DNA from: Syntrophomonas sp. UBA1376 | Lineage (GTDB): Bacteria > Bacillota > Syntrophomonadia > Syntrophomonadales > Syntrophomonadaceae | Reading direction: 5' to 3' | DNA length: 25,873 bases | NCBI GenBank assembly: GCA_002305535.1 | Contig: DBRE01000014.1 | Coordinates: 11,170-37,042 of the forward strand | In this document: positions 1 to 8,540 of the stretch, piece after piece | Numbering within the stretch: position 1 is the stretch's first letter | How the letters are laid out: the number at the start of each line of letters is the position of its first letter | Made by a program: the position numbers and the translations under genes | Notes under the pieces: generated by a model | Database searches by the model: none | What the model was told of the DNA's origin: nothing | Seen by the model: only the letters and a program-made list of their open reading frames with translations

Positions 1-15
1 TACACGTATTTCCCG

Positions 16-837
16 CTAGACATTACTAATCCTCCTATAGTAGATTTCCAGTATCTTGCTGGCAGTTTCTTCTACTGCTTTGTTGGTCACATCAATTACC
101 GGACACCCTAAGCGCTTCATTATTTCATTAGCAAACTCCAATTCCTCGAGAATACGTTCAGAATTGGCATAAGTGGCCTGTCCTTTCAAGCCCAGTGTTT
201 TCAAACGCTCGGTTCGAATATGGTTCAACTGTTCCGGTTGAATTATCAAACCAATGACTTTGCCGCGTTCAGCAGCAAAAAGTTCCTCTGGAGGTACTAC
301 CTCTGGTACCAAAGGAACATTAGCCACCTTAATTCTCTTGTGAGCCAGATACATGGATAGAGGCGTTTTGGAAGTTCGGGATACACCCACCAAGACCACA
401 TCTGCTAGGTTTATCCCTCGCGGGTCTTTACCATCATCATAGCGAACCGCAAACTCCACTGCTTCTACACGTCGATAGTACATATCGTCGATCTTACGTA
501 ATAATCCCGGTTCTTTTTTGGGCTCGATATCACTCACCTTTTTAAAAGCATCTATGAGCGGCCCCAAAACATCGATACATACCACCCCTGCCTTTTCAGC
601 TTCGGTCTTTAGGAAAGAGGCCAAATCGTCCACTACCAAAGTGTAAGCGATCATAAAGCCGTTTTCCTGGCAATGATGTACGATTTCCTCCAGGGTATCT
701 GTATCTGAGATGTTGGGAACTCTTCGGATTTCCATATTTCCGGAGTTAAACTGACTGGCAGCAGCGCGAACCACCATTTCCGCAGTCTCACCGATGGAGT
801 CTGACACTATGTAGACTCCTGGCAAGTGATTAGTCAT
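16..837 (-). CDS. ppsR: Pyruvate, phosphate dikinase regulatory protein (PpsR/YqfL, DUF299 family)
   Basis: Bifunctional serine/threonine kinase and pyrophosphorylase of the DUF299 family; in characterised members it uses ADP to inactivate, and Pi to reactivate, pyruvate phosphate dikinase or PEP synthase. The 273-residue length is normal. The nucleotide-binding loop GVSRTSKT is at residues 151-158, followed by the typical PLSMYLA helix, and the N-terminal VYIVSDSIGETAE is characteristic. ATG start with a GAGGGGG ribosome site inside the end of the preceding gene; only 3 bases separate the two. Placement directly after ccpN matches Bacillus subtilis, where CcpN and YqfL act together on gluconeogenesis. 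The target kinase gene is not in the window. Family assignment is secure; the precise substrate (PPDK or PEP synthase) is inferred. Confidence 0.95.
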   Translation of the reverse strand: MTNHLPGVYIVSDSIGETAEMVVRAAASQFNSGNMEIRRVPNISDTDTLEEIVHHCQENGFMIAYTLVVDDLASFLKTEAEKAGVVCIDVLGPLIDAFKKVSDIEPKKEPGLLRKIDDMYYRRVEAVEFAVRYDDGKDPRGINLADVVLVGVSRTSKTPLSMYLAHKRIKVANVPLVPEVVPPEELFAAERGKVIGLIIQPEQLNHIRTERLKTLGLKGQATYANSERILEELEFANEIMKRLGCPVIDVTNKAVEETASKILEIYYRRISNV

Positions 838-840
838 TCT

Positions 841-1494
841 CTAAACCCCCTCATTATGCAGACAGGCTATATCCAGTAATAGTCTGGCAATATTAGTTTT
901 AGTGACTTTGCCGACCACCTCAAGTTTTTCATCACCTTCGGCATCCAAGAAACATTTTACCACCGGAAGGCTGTCGATTTCATGCTCGACAACCTTCTTA
1001 ACAGCTTCTATCACCGTCTCTTCAATATTGGTGGTAATGATGTTAGGCATACGTGTCATAATAACACTGACCGGAACCTTGTGAATATCCGCCTGCCCCA
1101 GGGTAGTCTTGAGAAAGTCTTTGCGTGATACTAGGCCCGATAAATAATTATCGTTGTCGACTACAAATATACTGCCGGTATCCTCCACAAAAAGTGTCAC
1201 TATGGCATCGTAAATACTGCAGTTTTCTTTTACTATCACCGGTCTTGACTGAATGTCGCGCACGCGATATTGATTGAGTACCCGGCGAATTTGGTTCTCT
1301 GCCCCCTCGGTTCTGAACGTATAGCCTACTCTGGGCTTGGCTTCCAGAAATCCTGACATAGTAAGAACCGCTAAATCAGGGCGCAGCGCTGCCCGGGTCA
1401 TCGACAGCATTTCAGCAATTTTTTCCCCGGTGATTGGTCCACATTCCTTAACTATAGCCACGATTTTCTCTTGCCGGTCGCTGAGTTCGATCAT
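841..1494 (-). CDS. ccpN: CcpN/YqzB-type transcriptional repressor, winged HTH plus two CBS domains
   Basis: Cytoplasmic repressor resembling B. subtilis CcpN, which represses gluconeogenic genes and senses adenine nucleotides through its CBS pair. About residues 4-60 form a helix-turn-helix (SDRQEKIVAIVKECGPITGE, then an MLSMTRAALR recognition region). CBS 1 is roughly 78-133 (SIYDAIVTLFVEDTGSIFVVD, GLVSRKDFL) and CBS 2 roughly 143-210 (VIMTRMPNIITT, DSLPVV, GKVTKTNIARLLL). The open frame extends to a GTG at 1500, but that codon is part of the AGGCGGTG ribosome site, so the ATG at 1494 is preferred (217 residues). It lies 3 bases before ppsR and 90 bases after glyS, the same neighbourhood as in Bacillus. 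Regulatory targets here are not known. Confidence 0.9.
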   Translation of the reverse strand: MIELSDRQEKIVAIVKECGPITGEKIAEMLSMTRAALRPDLAVLTMSGFLEAKPRVGYTFRTEGAENQIRRVLNQYRVRDIQSRPVIVKENCSIYDAIVTLFVEDTGSIFVVDNDNYLSGLVSRKDFLKTTLGQADIHKVPVSVIMTRMPNIITTNIEETVIEAVKKVVEHEIDSLPVVKCFLDAEGDEKLEVVGKVTKTNIARLLLDIACLHNEGV

Positions 1495-1500
1495 ATTCAC

Positions 1501-1584
1501 CGCCTATATGCTATACTTTTTCGCTCAAATAATAATAATTATATATACTATTTCGGCAAAAAGAAATCCTGTTTAGCTATTTTT
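1501..1584 (-). promoter_or_regulatory. glyS-ccpN spacer with a weak promoter-like pair
   Basis: AT-rich spacer of about 84 bases. On the minus strand TTGCCG is followed after 16 bases by TATTAT, a plausible but weak sigma-A -35/-10 pair, in a run of TA repeats. No terminator hairpin for glyS is visible, so ccpN-ppsR may be transcribed both from glyQS readthrough and from this site. The promoter call is tentative. Confidence 0.3.
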
Positions 1585-3645
1585 TTATTGCACTATTTTA
1601 CTGAAATCCGCTACCTGCCTACAGAGTTCGGCGATTCCTCGCAGTAGACTCAAGCGATTCTCTTTCAATCTCTTATCATCCACCATGACCATGACGGCTT
1701 CGAAGAAGCGATCTAAATAGGGACGCAGGCTGGCCAGATCAGTCAACATATCATAATAATTGGTAGGTACCATCACCCGGGATCTCACTGCCAAAAACTG
1801 CTGATAAAGTTCCTGTTCAGTGTTATCCTCCAAGGCATCTACCTGTACTTCCACCTGCTCCCACTTCTTACTCAAGTTGTGACTGCGATTGAAAACCACC
1901 ATAAAATCATCAAATCTATCAGTGGTCTTAAACTCCTGCACTTTCTGAACTCGGGTATAAACATCTAGCAGGTGACCGGTGGGTACGGCCATAACACTCT
2001 CTATAACGTCATAGGTAAAACTATGATCTGCCAGAACTCCCTTCAGGCGTTGCCATATGAAATCCAGGACTTCCCTGACCGCCGCATCTTCATCTAGATC
2101 CGGCCCTACCTCGGCAAACTCACGGTAAGTTTGACGCAATACTTGCTCCAGGTCGATATTTGATTCGCGCTCCAGTAGGATATGGACTACGCCCAGAGCC
2201 TGTCGGCGCAGAGCATAGGGATCCTGTGAACCGGTGGGTTTGATACCAATGCAAAAACATCCCACCAGATTGTGTAGTTTTTCCGCCAGGCTCAATAGTG
2301 CCCCGATATCACTTTGGGGCAGTTGGTCTCCGGCAAAGCGTGGCAGGTAATGTTCAAAAATAGCCTCGGCCACCTGAGGATCTTCTCCGCTATTACGGGC
2401 ATAGTACCTACCCATGATGCCTTGCAGCTCGGGAAACTCATAGACCATACTGCTTAATAGATCAGCCTTACTGAGCCAGGCGGCCCGTTTAACCAATTCC
2501 GGATCGCCCCAACCAGTTTCCTGACACAGGTACAGAGCAATAGCGGTCACTCTCTGTACCTTCCGCTGTAAACTCCCCAACCTTTCCTGAAAGAGAACCT
2601 CCGGCAATCCCTGGTTAAAATCCTCCAAGGGCTTTTTATTATCTTCATTCCAAAAGAATAGGGCATCCTCCAGGCGGGCTCTTAAAACTCTCTCATTACC
2701 AGCCCGAACAGTATCCAGATGCTCCCCATCGCCATTGCGTACCCCTATGAAAGCGGGCATCAATTGCCCGGTTCTATCATATACCGGGAAATAACGCTGA
2801 TGGGCGATCATGCTGGTGGTCAATACCTCCTCAGGTACCTGCAAGTATGATTCTGAGAAGCTGCCGGTAAATGCAGTGGGATATTCCAGCAGATAATTGA
2901 TCTCCTCTAACAGATCTGGATTCTCCATAGGTACTCCCCCCACCTGGGCCGCGGCTTCTTGAACCTGTTGCCAGATCATATCTCGGCGCATCTCCTGGTC
3001 CAAAACTACATAGTGCAACGCCATTTTTTGCATATAATCCCCGGCATCCGCTATATCAATGGATTCCCTGCCCAGAAAGCGGTGTCCCCAGGTAGTTCGA
3101 CCGCTGACTAGATTTTCGATTTGCATGGGGATGATCTGATCTCCAAATAAGGCTACCAGCCAACGAATAGGCCGAGGAAAGCGGGTATGGAAATATCCCC
3201 AGCGCATTGATTTGGGAAAGGGCAGGGCAGTAATCAACCCGGCCAGAATATCAGGCAGCACCTGTTGCGCTGGCTTACCCACCAGATTTTTCACAGCAAA
3301 AACATATTCAACGCCGCCTACTTCTCGAATCTCCAGTTCCTCAACAGCCACCCCTTGACCCCGGGCAAAACCCTGACAGGCTTTGGTAGGGTTCCCGTTC
3401 TCGTCAAAAGCCATCTGCTTCTTCGGGCCACGGTTTTCCAGCTGGGAATCAGGCTGACTTTCCGCCAACTGTTCAACATACAGGACCAGCCGGCGGGGTG
3501 TAGCATATACCTTAAGCTGCTGCCAACTTAGGCGGGCTTCCTGCAGGCGTTCTTCAGCTAATTCCTGCAAATTGCTGATGGCCCCAGGCATATAGGCAGA
3601 AGGCATCTCTTCTACGCCAATTTCCAGTAACAGGTCTTTGGCCAT
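1585..3645 (-). CDS. glyS: Glycyl-tRNA synthetase beta subunit
   Basis: Beta subunit of the alpha2-beta2 bacterial glycyl-tRNA synthetase, the part that binds and positions tRNA-Gly. The 686-residue length is typical. The N-terminal DLLLEIGVEEMPSAYM is the family signature, and KSMRWG and the TRFPRPIRWLVALFG block also match. The ATG start has a strong AGGAGG ribosome site that lies over the end of glyQ; only 1 base separates the genes, so translation of the two subunits is probably coupled. The gene is in the same transcript as glyQ and so under the glycine T-box upstream. Confidence 0.98.
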   Translation of the reverse strand: MAKDLLLEIGVEEMPSAYMPGAISNLQELAEERLQEARLSWQQLKVYATPRRLVLYVEQLAESQPDSQLENRGPKKQMAFDENGNPTKACQGFARGQGVAVEELEIREVGGVEYVFAVKNLVGKPAQQVLPDILAGLITALPFPKSMRWGYFHTRFPRPIRWLVALFGDQIIPMQIENLVSGRTTWGHRFLGRESIDIADAGDYMQKMALHYVVLDQEMRRDMIWQQVQEAAAQVGGVPMENPDLLEEINYLLEYPTAFTGSFSESYLQVPEEVLTTSMIAHQRYFPVYDRTGQLMPAFIGVRNGDGEHLDTVRAGNERVLRARLEDALFFWNEDNKKPLEDFNQGLPEVLFQERLGSLQRKVQRVTAIALYLCQETGWGDPELVKRAAWLSKADLLSSMVYEFPELQGIMGRYYARNSGEDPQVAEAIFEHYLPRFAGDQLPQSDIGALLSLAEKLHNLVGCFCIGIKPTGSQDPYALRRQALGVVHILLERESNIDLEQVLRQTYREFAEVGPDLDEDAAVREVLDFIWQRLKGVLADHSFTYDVIESVMAVPTGHLLDVYTRVQKVQEFKTTDRFDDFMVVFNRSHNLSKKWEQVEVQVDALEDNTEQELYQQFLAVRSRVMVPTNYYDMLTDLASLRPYLDRFFEAVMVMVDDKRLKENRLSLLRGIAELCRQVADFSKIVQ

Positions 3646-3646
3646 A

Positions 3647-4558
3647 TTATTTCGCCTCCTCTTCAGTCAGAACTTGTTTCCTTAATCGCTCATCTTTGAG
3701 CAGCGGATAACTCAAGCGTTTCCTTTGTTCCAGGTATTCTGCCGCTACGCGGCGAGCCAGATTGCGGACTCGACCAATATAGGCGGTGCGCTCGGTAACA
3801 CTGATAGCCCCGCGGGCATCGAGAAGATTAAACAAGTGCGAGCACTTGAGAACATAATCATAAGCCGGCAGAACCAGCTGTTGGTCAGCTACTTGCAGTG
3901 CTTCCTTTTCACAGAGGGTGAACATGGTCATGAGAGTAGATACATCTGCATAAGTAAAGTTGTAATGTGAATAATCCACTTCCCCTTGGTGATGTACATC
4001 AGCATAACTAATGCCATCCACCCACTCAATATCAAAAACACTTTCCTTATTCTGAATAAACATAGCTATTCTTTCCAAGCCATAGGTGATTTCAGCGCAG
4101 ACCGGATAACAGTCAAATCCTCCACACTGCTGAAAATAAGTAAACTGCGTTACTTCCATGCCATCCAACCATATTTCCCAACCCAGCCCCCAGGCACCCA
4201 GAGTAGGTGATTCCCAATTGTCCTCCACCAGGCGAATATCATGCTCATCAGGATCGATACCCAATTCTTTAAGACTATTCAGGTATAGATCAATAACATT
4301 ATCGGGCGAGGGTTTCAAAATGACCTGGTATTGATAATAATGCTGCAGGCGATTGGGGTTTTCTCCATAGCGCCCATCAGTGGGCCGCCGGGAGGGCTCT
4401 ACATAGGCTACGTTCCATGGTTCCGGCCCCAAAGCGCGTAAGAAGGTAGCCGGGTTCATGGTTCCAGCGCCTTTTTCCACATCATAGGGCTGCTGAATAA
4501 TGCATCCCTGTCGGGCCCAATAGTTTTGCAACCCCAGAATTATTTCCTGAAAATTCAT
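3647..4558 (-). CDS. glyQ: Glycyl-tRNA synthetase alpha subunit
   Basis: Catalytic class II aminoacyl-tRNA synthetase subunit that forms glycyl-adenylate and charges tRNA-Gly together with GlyS. The 303-residue protein carries the family's opening FQEIILGLQNYWARQGCI and the LRALGPEPWNVAYVEPSRR region (about residues 41-59), plus the GRYGENPNRLQHYYQYQVI active-site region. The ATG start at 4558 follows about 40 bases after the T-box terminator. A clear Shine-Dalgarno is not obvious (GGGGGATACTGACCC precedes the ATG). First gene of glyQ-glyS(-ccpN-ppsR). Confidence 0.98.
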   Translation of the reverse strand: MNFQEIILGLQNYWARQGCIIQQPYDVEKGAGTMNPATFLRALGPEPWNVAYVEPSRRPTDGRYGENPNRLQHYYQYQVILKPSPDNVIDLYLNSLKELGIDPDEHDIRLVEDNWESPTLGAWGLGWEIWLDGMEVTQFTYFQQCGGFDCYPVCAEITYGLERIAMFIQNKESVFDIEWVDGISYADVHHQGEVDYSHYNFTYADVSTLMTMFTLCEKEALQVADQQLVLPAYDYVLKCSHLFNLLDARGAISVTERTAYIGRVRNLARRVAAEYLEQRKRLSYPLLKDERLRKQVLTEEEAK

Positions 4559-4588
4559 TGGGTCAGTATCCCCCTTATCTTAAAGTTT

Positions 4589-4800
4589 AAAATATAAAAC
4601 TCGTCCCTTGATTGGCAGGGACGAGTTGACCCGCGGTTCCACCCTGATTGGCTGTTAAAGCCCACCTTCATTGGTCAGGTTTTACTAGCTGCTGAGCAGC
4701 GTTCCTCCTGTGACTCCAAAGCGCCTTCAAAAATAACTCCTCCCGGTTCTCAGCCGCCACCGGTTCTCTGTAGAGGGGGTTACTTTTTACTCCTCTTTTT
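4589..4800 (-). promoter_or_regulatory. Glycine-specific T-box leader of glyQS
   Basis: Leader RNA that binds uncharged tRNA-Gly and switches the terminator to an antiterminator. The conserved T-box AGGGTGGAACCGCGGG is the reverse complement of 4630-4645. Stem I starts near 4800 (AAGAGGAGTA) and has a distal arm of CCGGT/ACCGG. The likely specifier triplet GGC (plus-strand gcc at 4723-4725) lies in GAAGGCGCTTTGGAG and would pair with a GCC anticodon. A compact hairpin GCTGC-TCA-GCAGC (stem III) precedes the T-box. The short layout without an evident stem II fits the glyQS class. Together with its promoter this fills the 307-base gap between recO and glyQ. Confidence 0.93.
4598..4627 (-). terminator. 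T-box controlled terminator hairpin
   Basis: Perfect inverted repeat with arms AACTCGTCCCT (4598-4608) and AGGGACGAGTT (4617-4627) around an 8-base loop. On the minus strand it is followed by TTTTATATTTT, a good intrinsic terminator. It lies immediately after the T-box sequence and overlaps the antiterminator partner, as expected for transcriptional attenuation of glyQS. Confidence 0.93.
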
Positions 4801-4847
4801 CATCGTCCTTATGCAATTAGCTGGTACACCTAAACAATTTTGCTATT

Positions 4848-4876
4848 AGTTTAACCATCTGTTCCCTAGTTGTCAA
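4848..4876 (-). promoter_or_regulatory. Sigma-A-type promoter of the glyQS T-box transcript
   Basis: Minus-strand TTGACA (plus 4871-4876), spacer of 17, then TAAACT (plus 4848-4853; 4 of 6 to consensus). It lies about 50 bases before stem I of the T-box. The -35 box overlaps the last codons of recO (GTT GAC AAC TAG), so coding sequence and promoter share bases. Confidence 0.7.
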
Positions 4877-5627
4877 CGTGCCCACGGGATGGCTTCAGGT
4901 AGCGTATGGTTTGCTTTAACTGAAACGGCCTTTCCAGGTGATATTGCAGATATTGCTCCAAAAAGTATTCCAACTGCTTCAGAGCAGAAGCAGAGGCTCT
5001 TATACGTGCTAACACACTGCTATTGGCCCCTTCCAACTGTCGCAGAATAGCCAGACATTCACCCGACATGGTAATGATCCCGGTGGATGTGGCTGGCAAA
5101 CATCCCCGACAGATCATGCCCCCTTCCGCCAGGCTAAATCCCGTCAGAGCTTGGTTGCCTCCACAGACTACACATTGGTTCAATTGAGGGCGATAGCCCA
5201 GGTGTATAGCCAAATTAAGTTCAAAATGGCGTATCACTAAGGGATTGATGCCATTGTCATTAATGGTTCTAAGGGTCTGCAGAGTCAAACGGAACAGCCC
5301 CGGTATAGGCAGGCGATCCATGAGTGATTTATCAAGTATCTCCATCAGATAAACTGAATACAGGGTTCTTTCCAAATCCTCCCGTGAATTACCGAAGAAA
5401 TCCAGTAATTTGCCCTGGGTGATCAACTCCAGATCCCGCCCCCGATAAAAATGAAGCTGAGAGTAACAGAAAGGTTGGATAGATGAGCGCAGACTACTCT
5501 TCGGTTTTTTTATACCGCGCGCTACCGCTCGCAGTTTACCGTATTGCTCGGAATAAACGGTGACCAGCTTATCAGCCTCACGAAAATCTATAGATTTTAT
5601 TATCAGTACCGGTGCGTTATAATACAC
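4866..5627 (-). CDS. recO: DNA repair protein RecO
   Basis: Recombination mediator that helps load RecA on SSB-coated single-stranded DNA in the RecFOR pathway. The 253 residues match the family: an N-terminal OB fold (VLIIKSIDFREADKLVTVYS, residues 7-26, and the RAVARGIKKPKSSLR loop) and a C-terminal helical domain with a zinc site C152-x2-C155 ... C173-x2-C176. Location between era and glyQ is the usual Firmicutes one. ATG start; the gap to the upstream hypothetical gene is 4 bases, so the two are likely translated from one mRNA. The glyQS promoter overlaps its 3' end. Confidence 0.97.
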   Translation of the reverse strand: MYYNAPVLIIKSIDFREADKLVTVYSEQYGKLRAVARGIKKPKSSLRSSIQPFCYSQLHFYRGRDLELITQGKLLDFFGNSREDLERTLYSVYLMEILDKSLMDRLPIPGLFRLTLQTLRTINDNGINPLVIRHFELNLAIHLGYRPQLNQCVVCGGNQALTGFSLAEGGMICRGCLPATSTGIITMSGECLAILRQLEGANSSVLARIRASASALKQLEYFLEQYLQYHLERPFQLKQTIRYLKPSRGHVDN

Positions 5628-5631
5628 AGTT

Positions 5632-6549
5632 TTACCTGCCTAATAAAAGATCACTTACTTTGACCGGTCGGTTCACAATGGTAACGGCAGTTCCCAATTG
5701 TGCCCCTACCTGGTCAGCCCAAACAGTAGCTTCATCCTGGTCAATATCATTATAATTAAAAGCCATGAATACTTCCTTGATCTCCGGATCAAGTGCTCTA
5801 AGCTGGTCGGCATAGTCGCCGGGGTCTTCCAGGTTGGCTCTGTTTATATAAGCCAGGATATAACCATTATACCAACTCATGCCCGGCGAGGTGCAGGGAT
5901 CAAAGGCAGTATCCCACTCATCTGACCGGTAATCGGATTGGCGGATGATCCGCTCGGTAATGGTTTGCAGGCTAGCTGGACGCTTAACTACCAACCAGCG
6001 GGGTACGGCCACTGCTACACTGGGTGAATCTATCTTTTCCAGCAACTGCTGCAAAGTCTGCAGCGAAATCCCATCCCGCATATAGGTGTGAACAGCAGTA
6101 TCATTGAGAGCAGGTATCAGCAAAATATCAGGTTGCAAGCCCAAGGTGGGCAAATGGTGTCCTCCGTCAAATACAACCACTCGATAGGCTTTATCTCTGA
6201 TAAGGCTTAAGGCAGCCCGTCCCTGTGTAGTGGTATGCCAGGCATCTACAGCTGAACATTCGATCAAAGCGAGGGGATCAGTTTGCAGAGCAGACACTAT
6301 GCGAGAATGATGATCTTGATCCTCGCTGGGGATGAGGGCATGAGCAGAACTGGTTTGACCAGTTCCAAAAGAGCGCAGCCCCGGGTCATGAACCCAATTC
6401 AAAGGGGCATATCCAGCGGTGATTTTTCCGTAGGCATCCAGAATCTGATTATATCCCAGGGCCTTAAACCAGGCGGGTGGATTATGGGTAGCCACCATTA
6501 CATAAACGATGACCAGAACTAACAGTAGGGCGATTTTAAGACAGCGCAC
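5632..6549 (-). CDS. Unrecognised membrane-anchored extracytoplasmic protein
   Basis: 305-residue protein that I do not recognise. A basic start (MRCLK) is followed by a hydrophobic helix at about residues 5-20 (IALLLVLVIVYVMVAT), suggesting an uncleaved anchor or signal peptide with the rest outside the membrane. The body has alternating hydrophobic strands (YRVVVFDGG, ILLIPALND, SVAVAVPRWLVV), which suggests an alpha/beta fold, and only one cysteine in the mature part (DPCTSP). The start is a GTG with a weak ribosome site 7 bases after deoC; the next in-frame Met is inside the hydrophobic helix. It is tightly packed between deoC and recO, where B. subtilis has yqzL. Function unknown; no motif supports a guess. 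Confidence 0.8.
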   Translation of the reverse strand: MRCLKIALLLVLVIVYVMVATHNPPAWFKALGYNQILDAYGKITAGYAPLNWVHDPGLRSFGTGQTSSAHALIPSEDQDHHSRIVSALQTDPLALIECSAVDAWHTTTQGRAALSLIRDKAYRVVVFDGGHHLPTLGLQPDILLIPALNDTAVHTYMRDGISLQTLQQLLEKIDSPSVAVAVPRWLVVKRPASLQTITERIIRQSDYRSDEWDTAFDPCTSPGMSWYNGYILAYINRANLEDPGDYADQLRALDPEIKEVFMAFNYNDIDQDEATVWADQVGAQLGTAVTIVNRPVKVSDLLLGR

Positions 6550-6556
6550 TGCGCTT

Positions 6557-7228
6557 TCAGTCCCGCGAATCGTCTTCCACTTCCCTAAGCAGAGAGATGG
6601 CCGAACTGGTACCGATACGATCCGCTCCCGCCTCTATCAATTCCAGGGCAAAACCCCGGGTACGAATTCCTCCGCTGGCCTTGATCTTTAGAGAAGAGTT
6701 GCGATTGGCTCCAATGATATGCAGGTCTTCCAGAGATGCTCCCCGCGCGGCAAAACCGGTGGATGTTTTGATATAGTCAGCGCCCCATTCCCCCAATAAA
6801 CGGGTTATGGTAGCTAACTGTGGGGGAGTCAGCAAAGCTGTTTCCACAATGACTTTGAGTACCAGAGGATGATCTACCTTGAGACTTACCAGAGTGCGCA
6901 CCTCTTTCTCCAGCAGGTGGTAGTCACCTGCCTTCAAGGCGGCCAGATTTATTACCATATCCAGTTCATGAGCACCGTCTTGTAAAGCCTGATGAGCCTC
7001 ACATAGCTTGGTCTCAAGGACATTGGCCCCCAGAGGAAAGCCAATCACGGTGGCCACTTTTACAGGGGTATCCATTAATAGGCTATGCACCCTGTTTACC
7101 CAGTAGGGATGCACACAAACCGCTGCCATCTGATAAAAAACCGCTTCCTGGCACAGCCTGGCTATGTCCGCCCACTGCGCATCCGGCTGTAGATTGGTGC
7201 TATCCAAATAGGAGGCAATTGGCAACAT
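6557..7228 (-). CDS. deoC: Deoxyribose-phosphate aldolase
   Basis: Class I aldolase that splits 2-deoxyribose-5-phosphate into glyceraldehyde-3-phosphate and acetaldehyde in deoxynucleoside breakdown. The 223-residue TIM-barrel protein has the Schiff-base lysine K154 in DYIKTSTGF, the proton-relay lysine K183 in KIKASGGIRT, and the catalytic aspartate D90 in ELDMVINL, so it should be active. ATG start with an AGAAGGG ribosome site 5 bases upstream. It sits 11 bases after era and close to cdd (cytidine deaminase), so this stretch combines two nucleoside-salvage functions. Confidence 0.97.
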   Translation of the reverse strand: MLPIASYLDSTNLQPDAQWADIARLCQEAVFYQMAAVCVHPYWVNRVHSLLMDTPVKVATVIGFPLGANVLETKLCEAHQALQDGAHELDMVINLAALKAGDYHLLEKEVRTLVSLKVDHPLVLKVIVETALLTPPQLATITRLLGEWGADYIKTSTGFAARGASLEDLHIIGANRNSSLKIKASGGIRTRGFALELIEAGADRIGTSSAISLLREVEDDSRD

Positions 7229-7239
7229 GAATCCCTTCT

Positions 7240-8121
7240 TTACAAACGGTAGCCTAGTTGGTTCAAATTATTTTCACTATCACGCCAGTTCTTTTTTACC
7301 TTGACCCAGAGATCTAAATAAACATGAGCTTCCAGCATATTCTCGATATCCTGCCGGGACTGCTCCCCAATGGTTTTAAGCATCTGCCCGTTTCTGCCGA
7401 TAATGATCCCTTTCTGGGAATCCCGTTCCGTATAGATAACCGCCCGCAGGTAGACTTTGTCTTTCCCCTGCTGCTTAAACTCCTCGATTTCGACCGCCAG
7501 AGAATGGGGCACCTCATCCCGAGTGAGCAGGAGGGCTTTTTCACGGATCAGCTCGGCAGCAATGAAGGAAACCGGTTGATCAGTACAATCACCTTCCGGA
7601 TAATAGAGGGGGCCCTCAGGCAGAACAGCAAAAGTATTCTCCAACAGGCGTTCTACATTGGTGGCCAATGACGCTGAGATGGGAATCACTTGCGAGAAGT
7701 TCATGTTTCCCGTAAAGGGACGAATGAATTCTTCCACTTCCTTATCAGTCACCAGATCTATTTTATTCACCAGTAAAAACACCGGTACACCAGCATCTTT
7801 AAGTTGATTGAGAATGAATTCTTCTCCCCCGCCAAAAGGCCTAGTAACATCGGTCATATAGTAGATAAGATCCACTTCATTCATACTGCGGGTGGAAACC
7901 TCCACCATGTATTCTCCCAAACGGTGTTTGGGTTTGTGTATTCCCGGAGTATCTATGAAAATTATTTGCCCCTGATCACAGGTATGTATTCCCTGGATGC
8001 GGGTGCGAGTGGTCTGCGGCTTTTCAGAGACTATCGCAATTTTCTGCCCTATCAATGTATTCAACAATGTTGACTTGCCCACATTAGGTCGGCCAACAAT
8101 GGTCACAAAACCAGATTTCAC
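7240..8121 (-). CDS. era: GTPase Era, 16S rRNA maturation factor
   Basis: Small-subunit assembly GTPase that binds the 3' end of 16S rRNA. 293 residues with G1 GRPNVGKS (10-17), G2 region QTTRTRIQGI, G3 DTPG (57-60) and G4 NKID (119-122). A C-terminal KH domain with GIIIGRNGQMLKTIG binds RNA, and the protein ends in the usual LNQLGYRL. The start is GTG at 8121 with a GGAGGG site 9 bases before it; no better start is seen. Between cdd and deoC in a close-packed run, in keeping with the Firmicutes ybeY-dgkA-cdd-era order. Confidence 0.98.
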   Translation of the reverse strand: MKSGFVTIVGRPNVGKSTLLNTLIGQKIAIVSEKPQTTRTRIQGIHTCDQGQIIFIDTPGIHKPKHRLGEYMVEVSTRSMNEVDLIYYMTDVTRPFGGGEEFILNQLKDAGVPVFLLVNKIDLVTDKEVEEFIRPFTGNMNFSQVIPISASLATNVERLLENTFAVLPEGPLYYPEGDCTDQPVSFIAAELIREKALLLTRDEVPHSLAVEIEEFKQQGKDKVYLRAVIYTERDSQKGIIIGRNGQMLKTIGEQSRQDIENMLEAHVYLDLWVKVKKNWRDSENNLNQLGYRL

Positions 8122-8140
8122 CAGTTTAGCCCTCCTACAA

Positions 8141-8521
8141 TTACAGCAAAAACATCTGCGGTAATAATTCGCTCAAATTATAAACCTTGATATTATTATC
8201 AGTATCACACAGAATAACCCTCATTTGCGGCGCAAACTCTGCCAACACTTGCCGGCAAGCCCCACAGGGATAGGTAAATCCCTCAGCATTACCCACGACA
8301 GCAATAGCCTCGAATTCCGTTTCGCCCTCACTAATAGCCTTAAAAACTGCATTCCTCTCAGCACAAACGGTGAGCCCATAAGAAGAGTTCTCTACATTCA
8401 CTCCAGTATACACATTTTGCCGCGCACTTAAAAGGGCTGCCCCTACTGGAAAATGTGAGTAAGGCACATAGGCGTTCTGCTGAACCTGACGAGCTATTTT
8501 TACCAGTTCTTGATCAGTCAT
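8141..8521 (-). CDS. cdd: Cytidine deaminase
   Basis: Hydrolytic deamination of cytidine and deoxycytidine to uridine forms, in pyrimidine salvage. 126 residues, the size of the small homotetrameric class. The zinc and catalytic residues are all present: C53 and E55 in TVCAERNAVF, and C86 and C89 in PCGACRQVL. The substrate-binding N42-E44 is in GVNVENSSYGLT. ATG start with a GGGGGA ribosome site about 7 bases upstream; gap of 19 bases to both neighbours dgkA and era. Confidence 0.98.
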   Translation of the reverse strand: MTDQELVKIARQVQQNAYVPYSHFPVGAALLSARQNVYTGVNVENSSYGLTVCAERNAVFKAISEGETEFEAIAVVGNAEGFTYPCGACRQVLAEFAPQMRVILCDTDNNIKVYNLSELLPQMFLL

Positions 8522-8540
8522 TGTTGTCCCCCATTAATCC

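Noticed and set aside
7324..7671. 115-residue plus-strand frame
   Set aside because: It lies entirely opposite era, which has all GTPase and KH motifs; no ribosome site or family match. A shadow frame.
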